Shown here: in pieces, positions 8,123 through 15,568 of the stretch | Numbering within the stretch: the stretch's first letter is position 1 | How the letters are laid out: each line of letters starts with the position of its first letter | Assembly (NCBI GenBank): GCA_034411635.1 | Contig: DAOUML010000171.1 | Location: forward strand, 1-20,275 | Length of the DNA: 20,275 bases | From: UBA8950 sp034411635 | GTDB taxonomy: Bacteria > Chloroflexota > Anaerolineae > Anaerolineales > Villigracilaceae | Reading direction: 5' to 3' | Position numbers and translations under genes: made by a program | The notes under the pieces: model-generated | Told to the model about the DNA's origin: nothing | The model's database searches: none | The model's input: only the letters and a program-made list of their open reading frames with translations

Positions 8123-9088
8123 TCAGGCGCGAAACTTTGATAAATCTGCCGGATCGAGCCCCAGGCCTTCGAGCAGGTTTTTGATGGTGTTCCAATGAAC
8201 ATGCTCCCAGGCCGCCGGGCTGGAGTTGGCGTTGTGCGGGGCGAGCATCACGTTGTCCATCGTCATCAGTGGGCTGGCATGGGGCAACGGCTCATGCTCG
8301 AAGACATCCAGCGCCGCGCCGCCGAGATGACCGGATTGCAGAGCGGCGACCAGGGCTTCTTCGTGGATGATGGGGCCGCGGGCGGTATTAATGACAACCG
8401 CGCCGGGTTTGGCGTGTGCCAGGGTTTTGGCATTCAGCAAATGCTGCGAGGTGGGGTTCAGATCGCAGTTGACGGAGATGAAGTCGGAATTCGATAATAG
8501 ATATTCGAGGCTCGTCATTTCAAGGCCGGTTTCGGCGATGAAGACGTGGTCGATATCAACAATATCCGTCCCGTAGATTTTCATGCCAAAGGCGCGGGCG
8601 CGGCGGGTAATGGCTTTGCCAATTGCGCCAACGCCGATAATGCCGAGGCTCATTTCGCTCAGGGATTTGCCGGGGATTTTTTCCCAGATGCCGTTTTTCA
8701 TGTGTTGGGTCATCCAGGGTTGGCGGCGGGCGAAGGCGAGCATGTATCCTAGTACGGAATCGGCTACGGGCAGGGTGAAGGCGTTGGGGGTGCGGCAAAG
8801 TTTGATGCCCCAACGGGAGCAGGTTTCAGCGTGGATTGAATCGACACCCGTCCCCCATTTGGAGATAACCTTGAGGCGCGGGGAGCAAGCCTCCAGCACG
8901 GTGGGGGTATAGCGGTCATCCCCGCAAATTGCGCCGTCGAACTGACCGGCGTATTGGAGCAGGTCGGCTTCTTCCATGCGTTCCTGCACATCGGGGACGA
9001 TGAGTTGGATGCCGTAGTGGTCGAAGGCCGGGCGAAATCGCTCCACGAAGGGGAGCATATAGGGGGCGGTAAGGAGAACGGTTGGCAT
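8123..9088 (-). CDS. D-isomer-specific 2-hydroxyacid dehydrogenase (SerA-like)
   Basis: A 321-residue cytoplasmic NAD-dependent dehydrogenase with all catalytic landmarks: Rossmann motif GVGAIGKA near residue 150, catalytic arginine R237 (NTARGPI), glutamate E266 (FEHEPL) and histidine H285 (LAPHNAN). The family reversibly oxidises D-2-hydroxy acids such as 3-phosphoglycerate, glycerate or lactate. It lacks the C-terminal ACT domain of long 3-phosphoglycerate dehydrogenases, so serine biosynthesis is possible but not shown. The ATG at 9088 follows the stop of the upstream membrane-protein gene by eight bases, so it is the last gene of the glycan-like unit. Similar dehydrogenases occur in polysaccharide clusters, which together with the cytidylyltransferase two genes upstream suggests a role in a sugar-acid precursor pathway (inference). 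It converges on comEC with a two-base gap and no visible terminator. Confidence 0.88.
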   Translation of the reverse strand: MPTVLLTAPYMLPFVERFRPAFDHYGIQLIVPDVQERMEEADLLQYAGQFDGAICGDDRYTPTVLEACSPRLKVISKWGTGVDSIHAETCSRWGIKLCRTPNAFTLPVADSVLGYMLAFARRQPWMTQHMKNGIWEKIPGKSLSEMSLGIIGVGAIGKAITRRARAFGMKIYGTDIVDIDHVFIAETGLEMTSLEYLLSNSDFISVNCDLNPTSQHLLNAKTLAHAKPGAVVINTARGPIIHEEALVAALQSGHLGGAALDVFEHEPLPHASPLMTMDNVMLAPHNANSSPAAWEHVHWNTIKNLLEGLGLDPADLSKFRA

Positions 9089-9096
9089 AGGGTTAC

Positions 9097-11133
9097 TCAG
9101 GAATCACACATAATTTTGCGTATTTCTTCATATTTGTAGTCAAATTCTTCGGGGTAGTTCGGATTTGTAGATAATGAACGACATAATGGGTATCGAAGTT
9201 GTATGCGTCCTATAAATTCTTGACTTACCATTTTCTTGGCTTCTTCTACTCGGCCTAAGTTTACCAGCCCTTCAAAGAAGGGAAACCATTCTGCCTGATC
9301 TCCTGGGCGGAGATTTTGGGCTACAACCCTGTCATATAGCAGCCCTATTTCTTCCCAATCGCCGAATTGACGAGCCAGGGATGCTTTCTGATAATAGTAA
9401 CACCAACCATGCGGTGGCTCAAGTCCAAAAATAGATACTGGGGGAACAGGAGATTCTTCCGCAAAAAGAATGTGGTTTACATTAGAAAAAGAGCCAACTT
9501 GTTGAACCAAGAGCGCGGCATTTTCGGAGTAAACAGGGAGAGTTCCATCAATAATATGCGCGCAGGCGTTGGCTGATGGTTTGTTAATTAGTAAGAAGTT
9601 ACCATAATCGCGATTCATAGGAATGTCACGCATCATGTTAAAGCGTGTTTCAGAGCGCATCACCGAGTAGGCTGTTTGGCTTGTGAGTACCTCAGCATGT
9701 ATGCCAGGTGATTCTGCAAACCCAGGTCTATAAATCAGGTTTATTGGCCCCCATATTTCATAATCTTGCTGAAGTTGGTAACCATTGGGTAAATAAACCA
9801 TTACAAGTGTTTCGTCCTCAATATTAGGGGCGCGCCAGGCTAACTGCCACCAGGTTTCTCGTTCATATTGCCAGAACCGCTCCCATCTATCAGCATTTAA
9901 TCCCTGAGCAGTGACTGATATAAACATAAGAGCCAATAGCGCAATTTGCCTAACCCGTACTCTAAACATTAGTATTATGCCAACAACAAAAATAACAACT
10001 CCGCTGATTGGATGCAACCCGTAGCTTTTATAAGCATCTGTCAATTCTACTTCTCGGCCCGATGCAACCACGGGGAATATGGCGAAAAAGATAGATAATG
10101 CGCCGATCCAGAGAAAATCTTTGGAAAGACTAATATCCGTTTTTTCTGTATGGTATTTATGACCCCACCATTTCTCAAAAACAATCGAATATAAAATAAC
10201 AATGAGCAGCACCGCAATTGCAATCAAAATAGATTTACCCAGAACAGAATATTCTGCGCTGGAAATCATTCGATGCGGCATAACAAACCAGGCGAAAATT
10301 GAGGTGTCAAAAAAATCCTTAACGGTCTCCAGCGTCAAGCGAATTGACATCTGACGCAGATTACCCAGATAATCACCAGCAAGGCGCAAGAAATTTGTGG
10401 CGTTGCGAACGCTTTCAAATAGAAATATTCGCCAGTATAGAAAGATCGCAGTTACAAACGCATAAGGCCACCAGGTTTTTATCATTGCGATAAGCAAATC
10501 TCGCCAACTCCGGGTTCCTGTGTTGTAATAAGAGTAACCTAATAACACAATCCTCATACCTTCGAAGCCAATCATATACTCATAGATGAACAGGTAATTT
10601 GCAGTCAAGATGGCTGAAAGAGCAACGAACACTGTTTTCCAAAGAATTTTTTGAATTTTTAATGATTGAAGCATTAAGGCTATAGAAAAAAGCGCAGAAG
10701 CAAATCCAAATAGATGATTCTGTTTTGTGTTGGCATTTGGTAAAGAGAGAAACCCCGGATATACAAGAAATAAAATCGTCATAAGGGTTATTAAATATTT
10801 TTGATTTGGCCAAAGCAAGCGCAAAATCCAAAAGAAAGCCAAAGCGCCTAAAAACCGCAGGAAAAGAGCATATAAATGCCAGTTTATAATCTCGTCTCCA
10901 AGGATACGAAAAATATATGAATAGATTACACCCATATAAGGCCGGTCAGTTGTAAACAAAGAAACAATACTTTCTGCTCCTCTAGACAGGCCCGACCAAA
11001 GCAAATACCAGTCATCATGATAGTATCCAAGCGCATTGATACGGGGTGCGTACGTAACCAAAGTGACCAGAAAAAGCAAAATTATTGAAAAAAAAGTTTC
11101 ATTTTTTATAATTTTTTGAATAAGTTGATTCAT
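9097..11133 (-). CDS. GT-C-like multi-pass membrane protein with soluble C-terminal module (copy 1)
   Basis: A 678-residue protein from ATG 11133. An N-terminal transmembrane segment (about 14-32) is followed by the loop GYYHDDWYLLW with D40-D41, the position of the acidic motif in GT-C glycosyltransferases (PMT/ArnT-like) that use polyprenyl-linked sugars. About ten more hydrophobic segments extend to about residue 410. The rest is soluble: a region about 420-560, then a helical TPR-like end with WCYYYQKASLARQF. The same architecture and C-terminal motif occur in the 695-residue protein encoded at 11877-13964, so the two are paralogs. The frame continues to 11238, but GGAG at 11142-11145 supports ATG 11133 and removes overlap with the cytidylyltransferase gene. 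Visibly AT-rich. A glycosyltransferase or lipid-linked glycan handling role is inferred, not proved. Confidence 0.75.
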   Translation of the reverse strand: MNQLIQKIIKNETFFSIILLFLVTLVTYAPRINALGYYHDDWYLLWSGLSRGAESIVSLFTTDRPYMGVIYSYIFRILGDEIINWHLYALFLRFLGALAFFWILRLLWPNQKYLITLMTILFLVYPGFLSLPNANTKQNHLFGFASALFSIALMLQSLKIQKILWKTVFVALSAILTANYLFIYEYMIGFEGMRIVLLGYSYYNTGTRSWRDLLIAMIKTWWPYAFVTAIFLYWRIFLFESVRNATNFLRLAGDYLGNLRQMSIRLTLETVKDFFDTSIFAWFVMPHRMISSAEYSVLGKSILIAIAVLLIVILYSIVFEKWWGHKYHTEKTDISLSKDFLWIGALSIFFAIFPVVASGREVELTDAYKSYGLHPISGVVIFVVGIILMFRVRVRQIALLALMFISVTAQGLNADRWERFWQYERETWWQLAWRAPNIEDETLVMVYLPNGYQLQQDYEIWGPINLIYRPGFAESPGIHAEVLTSQTAYSVMRSETRFNMMRDIPMNRDYGNFLLINKPSANACAHIIDGTLPVYSENAALLVQQVGSFSNVNHILFAEESPVPPVSIFGLEPPHGWCYYYQKASLARQFGDWEEIGLLYDRVVAQNLRPGDQAEWFPFFEGLVNLGRVEEAKKMVSQEFIGRIQLRYPLCRSLSTNPNYPEEFDYKYEEIRKIMCDS

Positions 11134-11141
11134 TTTCGCAA

Positions 11142-11145
11142 CTCC
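11142..11145 (-). promoter_or_regulatory. Shine-Dalgarno GGAG setting the start of the 678-residue membrane protein
   Basis: GGAG on the minus strand, eight bases before ATG 11133. It lies in the 25-base gap after the cytidylyltransferase stop and favours this start over the in-frame upstream codon at 11238. Confidence 0.6.
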
Positions 11146-11158
11146 ATAGCGCAAGAGG

Positions 11159-11833
11159 TCAGACCAAGTTAAGCCGCCCGCGCATGAGCAAATCGGCAAT
11201 CTGGAAATCGGATTCTTCGTCGATATCGATGGATTCAAGGCGTGGAATCTCGAACATCAGAGGGCGTTCGCCCAGGCGATTACGGCGAGCGATCAGGTTG
11301 GGTCGGGTGAACAGGTAGAAGCAGGAATTTTCCTCGTAAACTGGGGGCAAATCCTGGGTTTGGAGCAGGATGGCTGGGTTGTGGTTGATGGGCCGGGTGA
11401 GCGAATCCCACAAACGGGTTTGCAGGCGGGTGACGGAGAACATCGAGTCGAAGGCCGGATATTTGGACAGGAATCCGTTAATGGCGGCGGAGATAGTTTC
11501 GGCTTTCAAGAGCGGATTGGTGCTGTGGGTTTGCAGGTAGAAATCGGCTTCTATCTGGGCGGTGTCATAAGCCAGGATTTCGTTCATCGGAATTTCGGGC
11601 GCGCGCAGATTTTCGGGGCGCTGGATGATTTTGACCTGCGGGAAGTTTGTCCGCAGGCCGTCCATAACCGGCTCGGAATCGGTATCGACCATGATGGCGG
11701 TGATTTCCGGGACGGCCAGCAGCGTCTCGATGATGTGCTGGTAAAGCGGCTTTTCGGCCAGCGGGCGGTAGTTCTTCCCGGGGACGCGCTGGCTGTGGTG
11801 ACGCATGGGGACAAGGGCGGCGATTGTGGGCAT
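11159..11833 (-). CDS. Acylneuraminate/KDO-type cytidylyltransferase (CMP-sugar synthetase)
   Basis: A 224-residue cytoplasmic nucleotidyltransferase. The N-terminal motif ALVPMRHHSQRVPGKNYRPL matches the CTP-binding signature of NeuA/KdsB enzymes, which convert a 2-keto sugar acid plus CTP to the CMP-sugar and pyrophosphate. Further markers are DTDSEP near residue 50, QTHSTNPLL near 100 and the terminal IDIDEESDF near 207. Length is normal for single-domain enzymes of this family (about 220-250). Start ATG 11833 has only a distant AGG. It is flanked closely by two GT-C-like genes and lies upstream of the dehydrogenase gene, the clearest clue that this unit makes or transfers an acidic surface sugar. 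No sialic-acid synthase is in the window, so the sugar could be sialic, legionaminic, KDO-like or other. Confidence 0.85.
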   Translation of the reverse strand: MPTIAALVPMRHHSQRVPGKNYRPLAEKPLYQHIIETLLAVPEITAIMVDTDSEPVMDGLRTNFPQVKIIQRPENLRAPEIPMNEILAYDTAQIEADFYLQTHSTNPLLKAETISAAINGFLSKYPAFDSMFSVTRLQTRLWDSLTRPINHNPAILLQTQDLPPVYEENSCFYLFTRPNLIARRNRLGERPLMFEIPRLESIDIDEESDFQIADLLMRGRLNLV

Positions 11834-11876
11834 ATTTGAGAACCTGTTATTGAGGCGGGGCGCAAAAGTAGCGAAA

Positions 11877-13964
11877 CTAAGGGGATTCAGGGGTGCTTAT
11901 GACACATCCTAGAAAATCAATAACTTCTTTGTATTCATCCTGCTTGGATGGCGATTCTGGCGTGGTTAAGTATAATTCCTGCCATACAGGACAAAGAGAA
12001 TGATACATGCGACGACTAATACGATTGGCTGAATCGGTTAGTTGCCGTGCTGTTTTCCAATCACCGGTTTGAGCATACCCCTCAATAAAAGGGATATATT
12101 CAAATCCGTGTGCCGGGCGTTTATCATGTTTTTGCGCTGATTGCCAGATGGTTACAACCTCTTGCCAGTTCAGGAATTGTCTTGCGAGGTCAGCCTTTTG
12201 ATAGTAATAGCACCAGGTGCTTGGCGCATCAGACAGCGCTTGCTGTTGCAACAAAGAGTTTCTGGGCGTCTCGGTGATTAATCCTAAGTCACTGATTGTT
12301 GCCAATTGCCGTTCTGAAGCGTTTATCGATTGTGAATACGCATCTTGTGGACGAATAACTCTCAAACATTCGTAAGTATCTGGTTCAAATCGAATTAAGA
12401 TGCTTCTGGTGCTAGGGCTGGAGAAAGAAAAGGAATGTTGAGCGTCGGTCAAGAGAATGCCGCTTTGCAAATCTGATTCCTTACCCCAAAAACTACTGCT
12501 GACTGGAAAAAACCAGTATGGAATTTGACGCTGATTTGGCGCGATATCCTTTTGGTAAAGAACATTAATGGCAAAACTGGTTGGGTAATCTCCCATGAAA
12601 AACAAAATCTCTTGTTCGGAAAGAATTGCTACATTTTCTTCCAGGTCAGGTATGCGCCAGGATAGTTGCTGATATAAATTTACCTGCTTGTTCCAGGATA
12701 AGCGAAATTCGTTCGCATTACGCACCTGATACCCAATAAGCAAGGCGACGAGGACAGCCAGAACGATATTCTGTCGCCTGGTACCGCTTATTATCGCGTA
12801 AAAAAGATAACTTGCCAGCATCCCTGCACCGAGAAGAGATCCTAGCGCTACCCGGCTATTCCAGGGAGGCATTTTGTCGTGCATGAAATAGCCAATTGCA
12901 TAGTAAGGAGCCAGCCCAAACAGCAGAAATAGGCTGCTTATTATTAAGAGATTGGACGGAAATGTTCTGGAATCTTGTTTCAGGTTTAACGATATCCTTT
13001 GTATCACAAACCACATCAATAAGCCAGATAATAGCAGAACCACGAGAAGAAGCCCATTAACCAGGTTAGAATATTTAAATAAATAGGGCGTCAGGATGGC
13101 ATACCAACTTGTTATGAGAATTAAAATCGCATCAGGGAAAAGGCTGCCCAGCATAACTTGAATACTCTGAATTGGTTCATCCAAGAGCGCAGCAATCATC
13201 ACTGGCTCTGCGCGGTTATCAACCGGGGAACTATAAAAAAATACTCGCCAAACAACGTATGCCAGATTAATAAATAAATAGGGTAGCCACAACTTGAATG
13301 TATACAATATCTTTTTATACACATTTCCTGCGTAATTTTCTGGAATCTGGTGCCAGATAAGAAATGGACGGACAAACTCTAATCCTGTTACATAAGCACT
13401 TGTGAAAATATGCAAAAACTTAAAAGAAAAGCCAATGATATGATACCGATACTTATGTTCTTGAATTCCTCTACCTGAATAGTAAAAAGACCACAGTAAC
13501 ACAGCGTAGCTAATCCATACTTCAGAGTAACAAATTGCCTGTGGCTGTAAAATGAATGCCGGATGAATCAGAAAAAAAATAGCGGCAGTCAAGGTCTGTT
13601 TGAGATAACCTGGCCAAATCTGGTGCATGAGCTTCCATGCCGCCACTGCTGCCAGCCATCTAAAGAACAGTGAAAACAGATGCCATGCAAGTGGCTCAAT
13701 CCCCAGCACTCTAAACGCAACAATATATACCCAGGCAGATAAAGGATGACCATCGTAATGCATCAGCTCAATCATGCCGGAGTCGCCTAAAGTCAGATAA
13801 TAATAAATAAAATGCCAATCATCTTGATAAAACCCCAAAAAGGGCGCAATCAGAGCATAAGAAAGTATGCTTATCAAAAACAATATAACGGGGATAAGGC
13901 TAGGGGTGATGGTGATTGATAAAAAACGTTGACTTTTGCTTGTGAAAAATTTTTTAATTCTCAT
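11877..13964 (-). CDS. GT-C-like multi-pass membrane protein with soluble C-terminal module (copy 2)
   Basis: A 695-residue protein. A basic N-terminus and a transmembrane segment (about 22-43) lead into the loop FYQDDWHFIYYY with D48-D49, matching the acidic loop motif of GT-C glycosyltransferases. A long series of hydrophobic segments follows to about residue 420. The remainder is probably extracytoplasmic or peripheral, ending in a helical TPR-like stretch with TWCYYYQKADLARQFLNW. It shares order, spacing and motifs with the 678-residue protein downstream but is strongly diverged, so duplication is old or the two were acquired together. First gene of the four-gene unit; 43 bases separate it from the cytidylyltransferase. 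A TATAAT lies six bases before its ATG, with no obvious Shine-Dalgarno. AT-rich relative to flanking genes. Enzymatic function is inferred from architecture only. Confidence 0.75.
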   Translation of the reverse strand: MRIKKFFTSKSQRFLSITITPSLIPVILFLISILSYALIAPFLGFYQDDWHFIYYYLTLGDSGMIELMHYDGHPLSAWVYIVAFRVLGIEPLAWHLFSLFFRWLAAVAAWKLMHQIWPGYLKQTLTAAIFFLIHPAFILQPQAICYSEVWISYAVLLWSFYYSGRGIQEHKYRYHIIGFSFKFLHIFTSAYVTGLEFVRPFLIWHQIPENYAGNVYKKILYTFKLWLPYLFINLAYVVWRVFFYSSPVDNRAEPVMIAALLDEPIQSIQVMLGSLFPDAILILITSWYAILTPYLFKYSNLVNGLLLVVLLLSGLLMWFVIQRISLNLKQDSRTFPSNLLIISSLFLLFGLAPYYAIGYFMHDKMPPWNSRVALGSLLGAGMLASYLFYAIISGTRRQNIVLAVLVALLIGYQVRNANEFRLSWNKQVNLYQQLSWRIPDLEENVAILSEQEILFFMGDYPTSFAINVLYQKDIAPNQRQIPYWFFPVSSSFWGKESDLQSGILLTDAQHSFSFSSPSTRSILIRFEPDTYECLRVIRPQDAYSQSINASERQLATISDLGLITETPRNSLLQQQALSDAPSTWCYYYQKADLARQFLNWQEVVTIWQSAQKHDKRPAHGFEYIPFIEGYAQTGDWKTARQLTDSANRISRRMYHSLCPVWQELYLTTPESPSKQDEYKEVIDFLGCVISTPESP

Positions 13965-13970
13965 AGTAGC

Positions 13971-13976
13971 ATTATA
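13971..13976 (-). promoter_or_regulatory. Possible -10 element (TATAAT) immediately before the GT-C-like operon
   Basis: A perfect TATAAT on the minus strand ends six bases before ATG 13964. If used, the transcript would start at or next to the start codon, giving a leaderless mRNA, consistent with the lack of a Shine-Dalgarno. No convincing -35 is seen. Confidence 0.4.
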
Positions 13977-14018
13977 AAATAGCCTGGAAGCAAGGAGAGA
14001 TTAATACAAGGCCATAAT

Positions 14019-14061
14019 CACAAATTGAGCGTTCATAGCCTTATCAAAAACGCAATTTGTG
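14019..14061. repeat. 43-base palindromic element, copy B
   Basis: CACAAATTG (14019-14027) is inverted as CAATTTGTG (14053-14061). The arms extend inward to GCGTT/AACGC with one unpaired base. Read on the minus strand it aligns over its whole length with 14255-14297, differing at roughly a quarter of positions by eye. It lies about 45 bases upstream of the TATAAT at 13971. It may be a REP-like element or a regulator-binding palindrome. Confidence 0.6.
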
Positions 14062-14097
14062 GTTGGGACGAGTATAGCATGACAGAAATGGAAGCAT

Positions 14098-14117
14098 AAA
14101 AAACGCTTTTTGCGTTT
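14098..14117 (-). terminator. Candidate weak intrinsic terminator of the priA-crp unit
   Basis: On the minus strand a stem AAACGC/GCGTTT with a five-base loop runs into a T-run (complement of 14098-14103). It lies about 225 bases after the stop of the Crp/Fnr gene. The stem is short and partly A/T, so efficiency is doubtful. Confidence 0.35.
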
Positions 14118-14254
14118 GAGCAAGCCCCCCGATTATACCGAATTGGTTGCGAGTTTCGCGATATTCACGAATCAACGCTCGGCATTCAACAACGTCTTTT
14201 CATCAGAAAATTGCCGCGAACCACCCGCGCAAAAGCACTTATCCCCGTCGCGGT

Positions 14255-14297
14255 CACAAATTGCGCTTTTTATAAGCGCATGAGCGGGCAATACGGG
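14255..14297. repeat. 43-base palindromic element, copy A (diverged, opposite orientation)
   Basis: It begins CACAAATTGCG and contains the hairpin GCGCTT/AAGCGC (14263-14268 and 14274-14279). The order of blocks matches the reverse complement of 14019-14061, but the distal inverted arm is eroded. It is 45 bases downstream of the Crp/Fnr stop. Confidence 0.5.
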
Positions 14298-14341
14298 ATT
14301 GCATGTTCATCAGGCCTAAAGCCTCAGTCGCGTTGGCTGCT

Positions 14342-15040
14342 TCAATTCCACGGCTGAGCCCATTCTTGTAAAACAGTGTAATCTGAAATAGTGATACGCC
14401 GGTTCTCAACCTGAATAGCGCCACTGCGTTCCAACTCGCGCAGCGAGCGGGCAACCACCTCGCGCACCGTTCCCAGGCGGGCGGCGATTTGCTCCTGCGT
14501 CCAGCGCGCGCCGCTTTCGCCGCTCAACTCATGGGGCGGAATTTCCTCAATCAGCCGCGCCAGGCGGTGCGTCACCTGCAAAAACGCCATTTCAGAAGTC
14601 ATTTTCACCAGATGGCGCAGCATCTTGCCCAGGCTGTTGATGATGCGATAGGCGTATTCCGGGTCTTGTTGCATGAGCAAACGAACGGCATCAGCCTCCA
14701 CCACCCAGGCGGTGGCAAGTTCCAAGGCCTCCACATTGACCGGATTAACGCCACCGTCAAAAACCGGCACTTCGTTAAAAGTCTCTCCCTCCTGGGCAAC
14801 GCGCAAAATATGCTGACGACCTTGCGGCGAAACGCGAAAGAGTTTCACGCTGCCCGTTTCAAGAATATGCAACCCGGCGCACGGGTCGGCCTCCCAAAAC
14901 AAAGGTTCTCCACGCTCAAACTCGCGCAAACTGGTGTGCCGGGACAATTCTTCGAGCGATTTTTCTCCCAACCCCTGAAAAAACATATTCCGGCCCAAAA
15001 TTTCAATTTTCTTCTGACGCTCAATGCTTAACGTTCGCAT
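14342..15040 (-). CDS. Crp/Fnr-family transcriptional regulator
   Basis: A 232-residue DNA-binding regulator from ATG 15040. Residues about 10-125 form a cyclic-nucleotide-binding-type beta barrel (GLHILETGSVKLFR, then GETFNEVPVF), followed by a long dimerisation helix and a winged helix-turn-helix (TQEQIAARLGTVREVVARSL, about 180-200). The phosphate-binding cassette lacks the arginine-serine/threonine pair that contacts cAMP in E. coli CRP (here NPVNVEA), and the protein has only one conspicuous cysteine, so neither cAMP binding nor an Fnr iron-sulfur cluster is likely; the signal is unknown. The start is uncertain: ATG 15055 would overlap the phosphoribosyltransferase stop, whereas 15040 follows it by four bases; neither has a well-spaced Shine-Dalgarno. 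Last gene of the priA unit. Its targets may include the adjacent palindromes (inference). Confidence 0.85.
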   Translation of the reverse strand: MRTLSIERQKKIEILGRNMFFQGLGEKSLEELSRHTSLREFERGEPLFWEADPCAGLHILETGSVKLFRVSPQGRQHILRVAQEGETFNEVPVFDGGVNPVNVEALELATAWVVEADAVRLLMQQDPEYAYRIINSLGKMLRHLVKMTSEMAFLQVTHRLARLIEEIPPHELSGESGARWTQEQIAARLGTVREVVARSLRELERSGAIQVENRRITISDYTVLQEWAQPWN

Positions 15041-15044
15041 ACGA

Positions 15045-15551
15045 TTAAGAAACATCTCCCAGCAAAGCAAAATCCTGGCCCCGGTCAATTTCCCAGGGAT
15101 AAACAATATGCGCAGCAGTCACTTCGGCGTAATAATCGGGGCGAACCGAACCAAACAAGTTGCGGTAAGGATTAAAATGCAGCACGCAAGTTTCAGGGAA
15201 ACCACCCGCCGCTGAAACACGGTTCTTCACCGCCGTAATCGTGCGACCTGAACCCCAAACATCATCCACAATCAAAACCGAACGCCCGCGCAGATTTTCA
15301 TTTGCCGGAAACTGAATAAACTGCGGCCAGGCCATAAACTTTTGCTGCTCGTTGGCCTGCTCAAACGGAAAATCCACCGCCGCCGTCAGAATGTGCGTCA
15401 GCCCCATGGCCTCGGCCAACATTCCACCCGGAATAATGCCGCCGCGCGTAATCATCACCATCGCGGTAAACTCGCGCCGGAACTGCGGCAGCATCTGGCG
15501 AATCAATTTATCGACATCTTCCCATGAAAGCAAAATTCTCTGCATACTCAT
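15045..15551 (-). CDS. Phosphoribosyltransferase, Gpt-like
   Basis: A 168-residue type I phosphoribosyltransferase. The PRPP-binding motif VLIVDDVWGSGRT sits near residues 91-103, with VMITRGGIIPGGMLAEAMG in the N-terminal half and a substrate hood ending YAEVTAAHIVYPWE. This layout resembles bacterial and archaeal xanthine/hypoxanthine (Gpt-like) enzymes, which salvage purine bases with PRPP. The exact base is not certain. ATG 15551 is preceded by GGGAG with a six-base spacer, a good Shine-Dalgarno; an in-frame ATG two codons later is less well placed. It starts 17 bases after the upstream membrane-protein stop, and the Crp/Fnr gene begins at its end, so co-transcription is likely. Confidence 0.85.
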   Translation of the reverse strand: MSMQRILLSWEDVDKLIRQMLPQFRREFTAMVMITRGGIIPGGMLAEAMGLTHILTAAVDFPFEQANEQQKFMAWPQFIQFPANENLRGRSVLIVDDVWGSGRTITAVKNRVSAAGGFPETCVLHFNPYRNLFGSVRPDYYAEVTAAHIVYPWEIDRGQDFALLGDVS

Positions 15552-15568
15552 AAAAAACTCCCAATAAA

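Larger units (their letters stand above)
13965..14341. other. Intergenic region between the GT-C-like unit and the crp-type gene
   Basis: A 377-base gap with no credible gene. It holds a TATAAT near 13971, a 43-base palindrome at 14019-14061, a small hairpin at 14101-14117, and a second diverged copy of the palindrome at 14255-14297. The stretch between about 14118 and 14250 shows nothing recognisable. It presumably ends the priA-crp transcript and starts the glycan-like transcript. Confidence 0.7.

Noticed and set aside
11159..11238. Overlap of the 678-residue membrane protein with the cytidylyltransferase gene (start at 11238)
   Set aside because: The extra 35 residues are the antiparallel-looking shadow of the preceding gene end, and GGAG at 11142-11145 clearly points to ATG 11133.
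14263..14279. GCGCTT/AAGCGC hairpin as the terminator of the Crp/Fnr gene
   Set aside because: On the minus strand it is not followed by a T-run, and it is part of the 43-base palindrome; the hairpin at 14098-14117 is a slightly better, still weak, candidate.
14254..14454. A 66-residue open frame on the minus strand overlapping the Crp/Fnr gene end, ending SCAYKKRNL
   Set aside because: Its second half is the translation of palindrome copy A and its first half is an alternate frame of the regulator. It has no ribosome site or family match.
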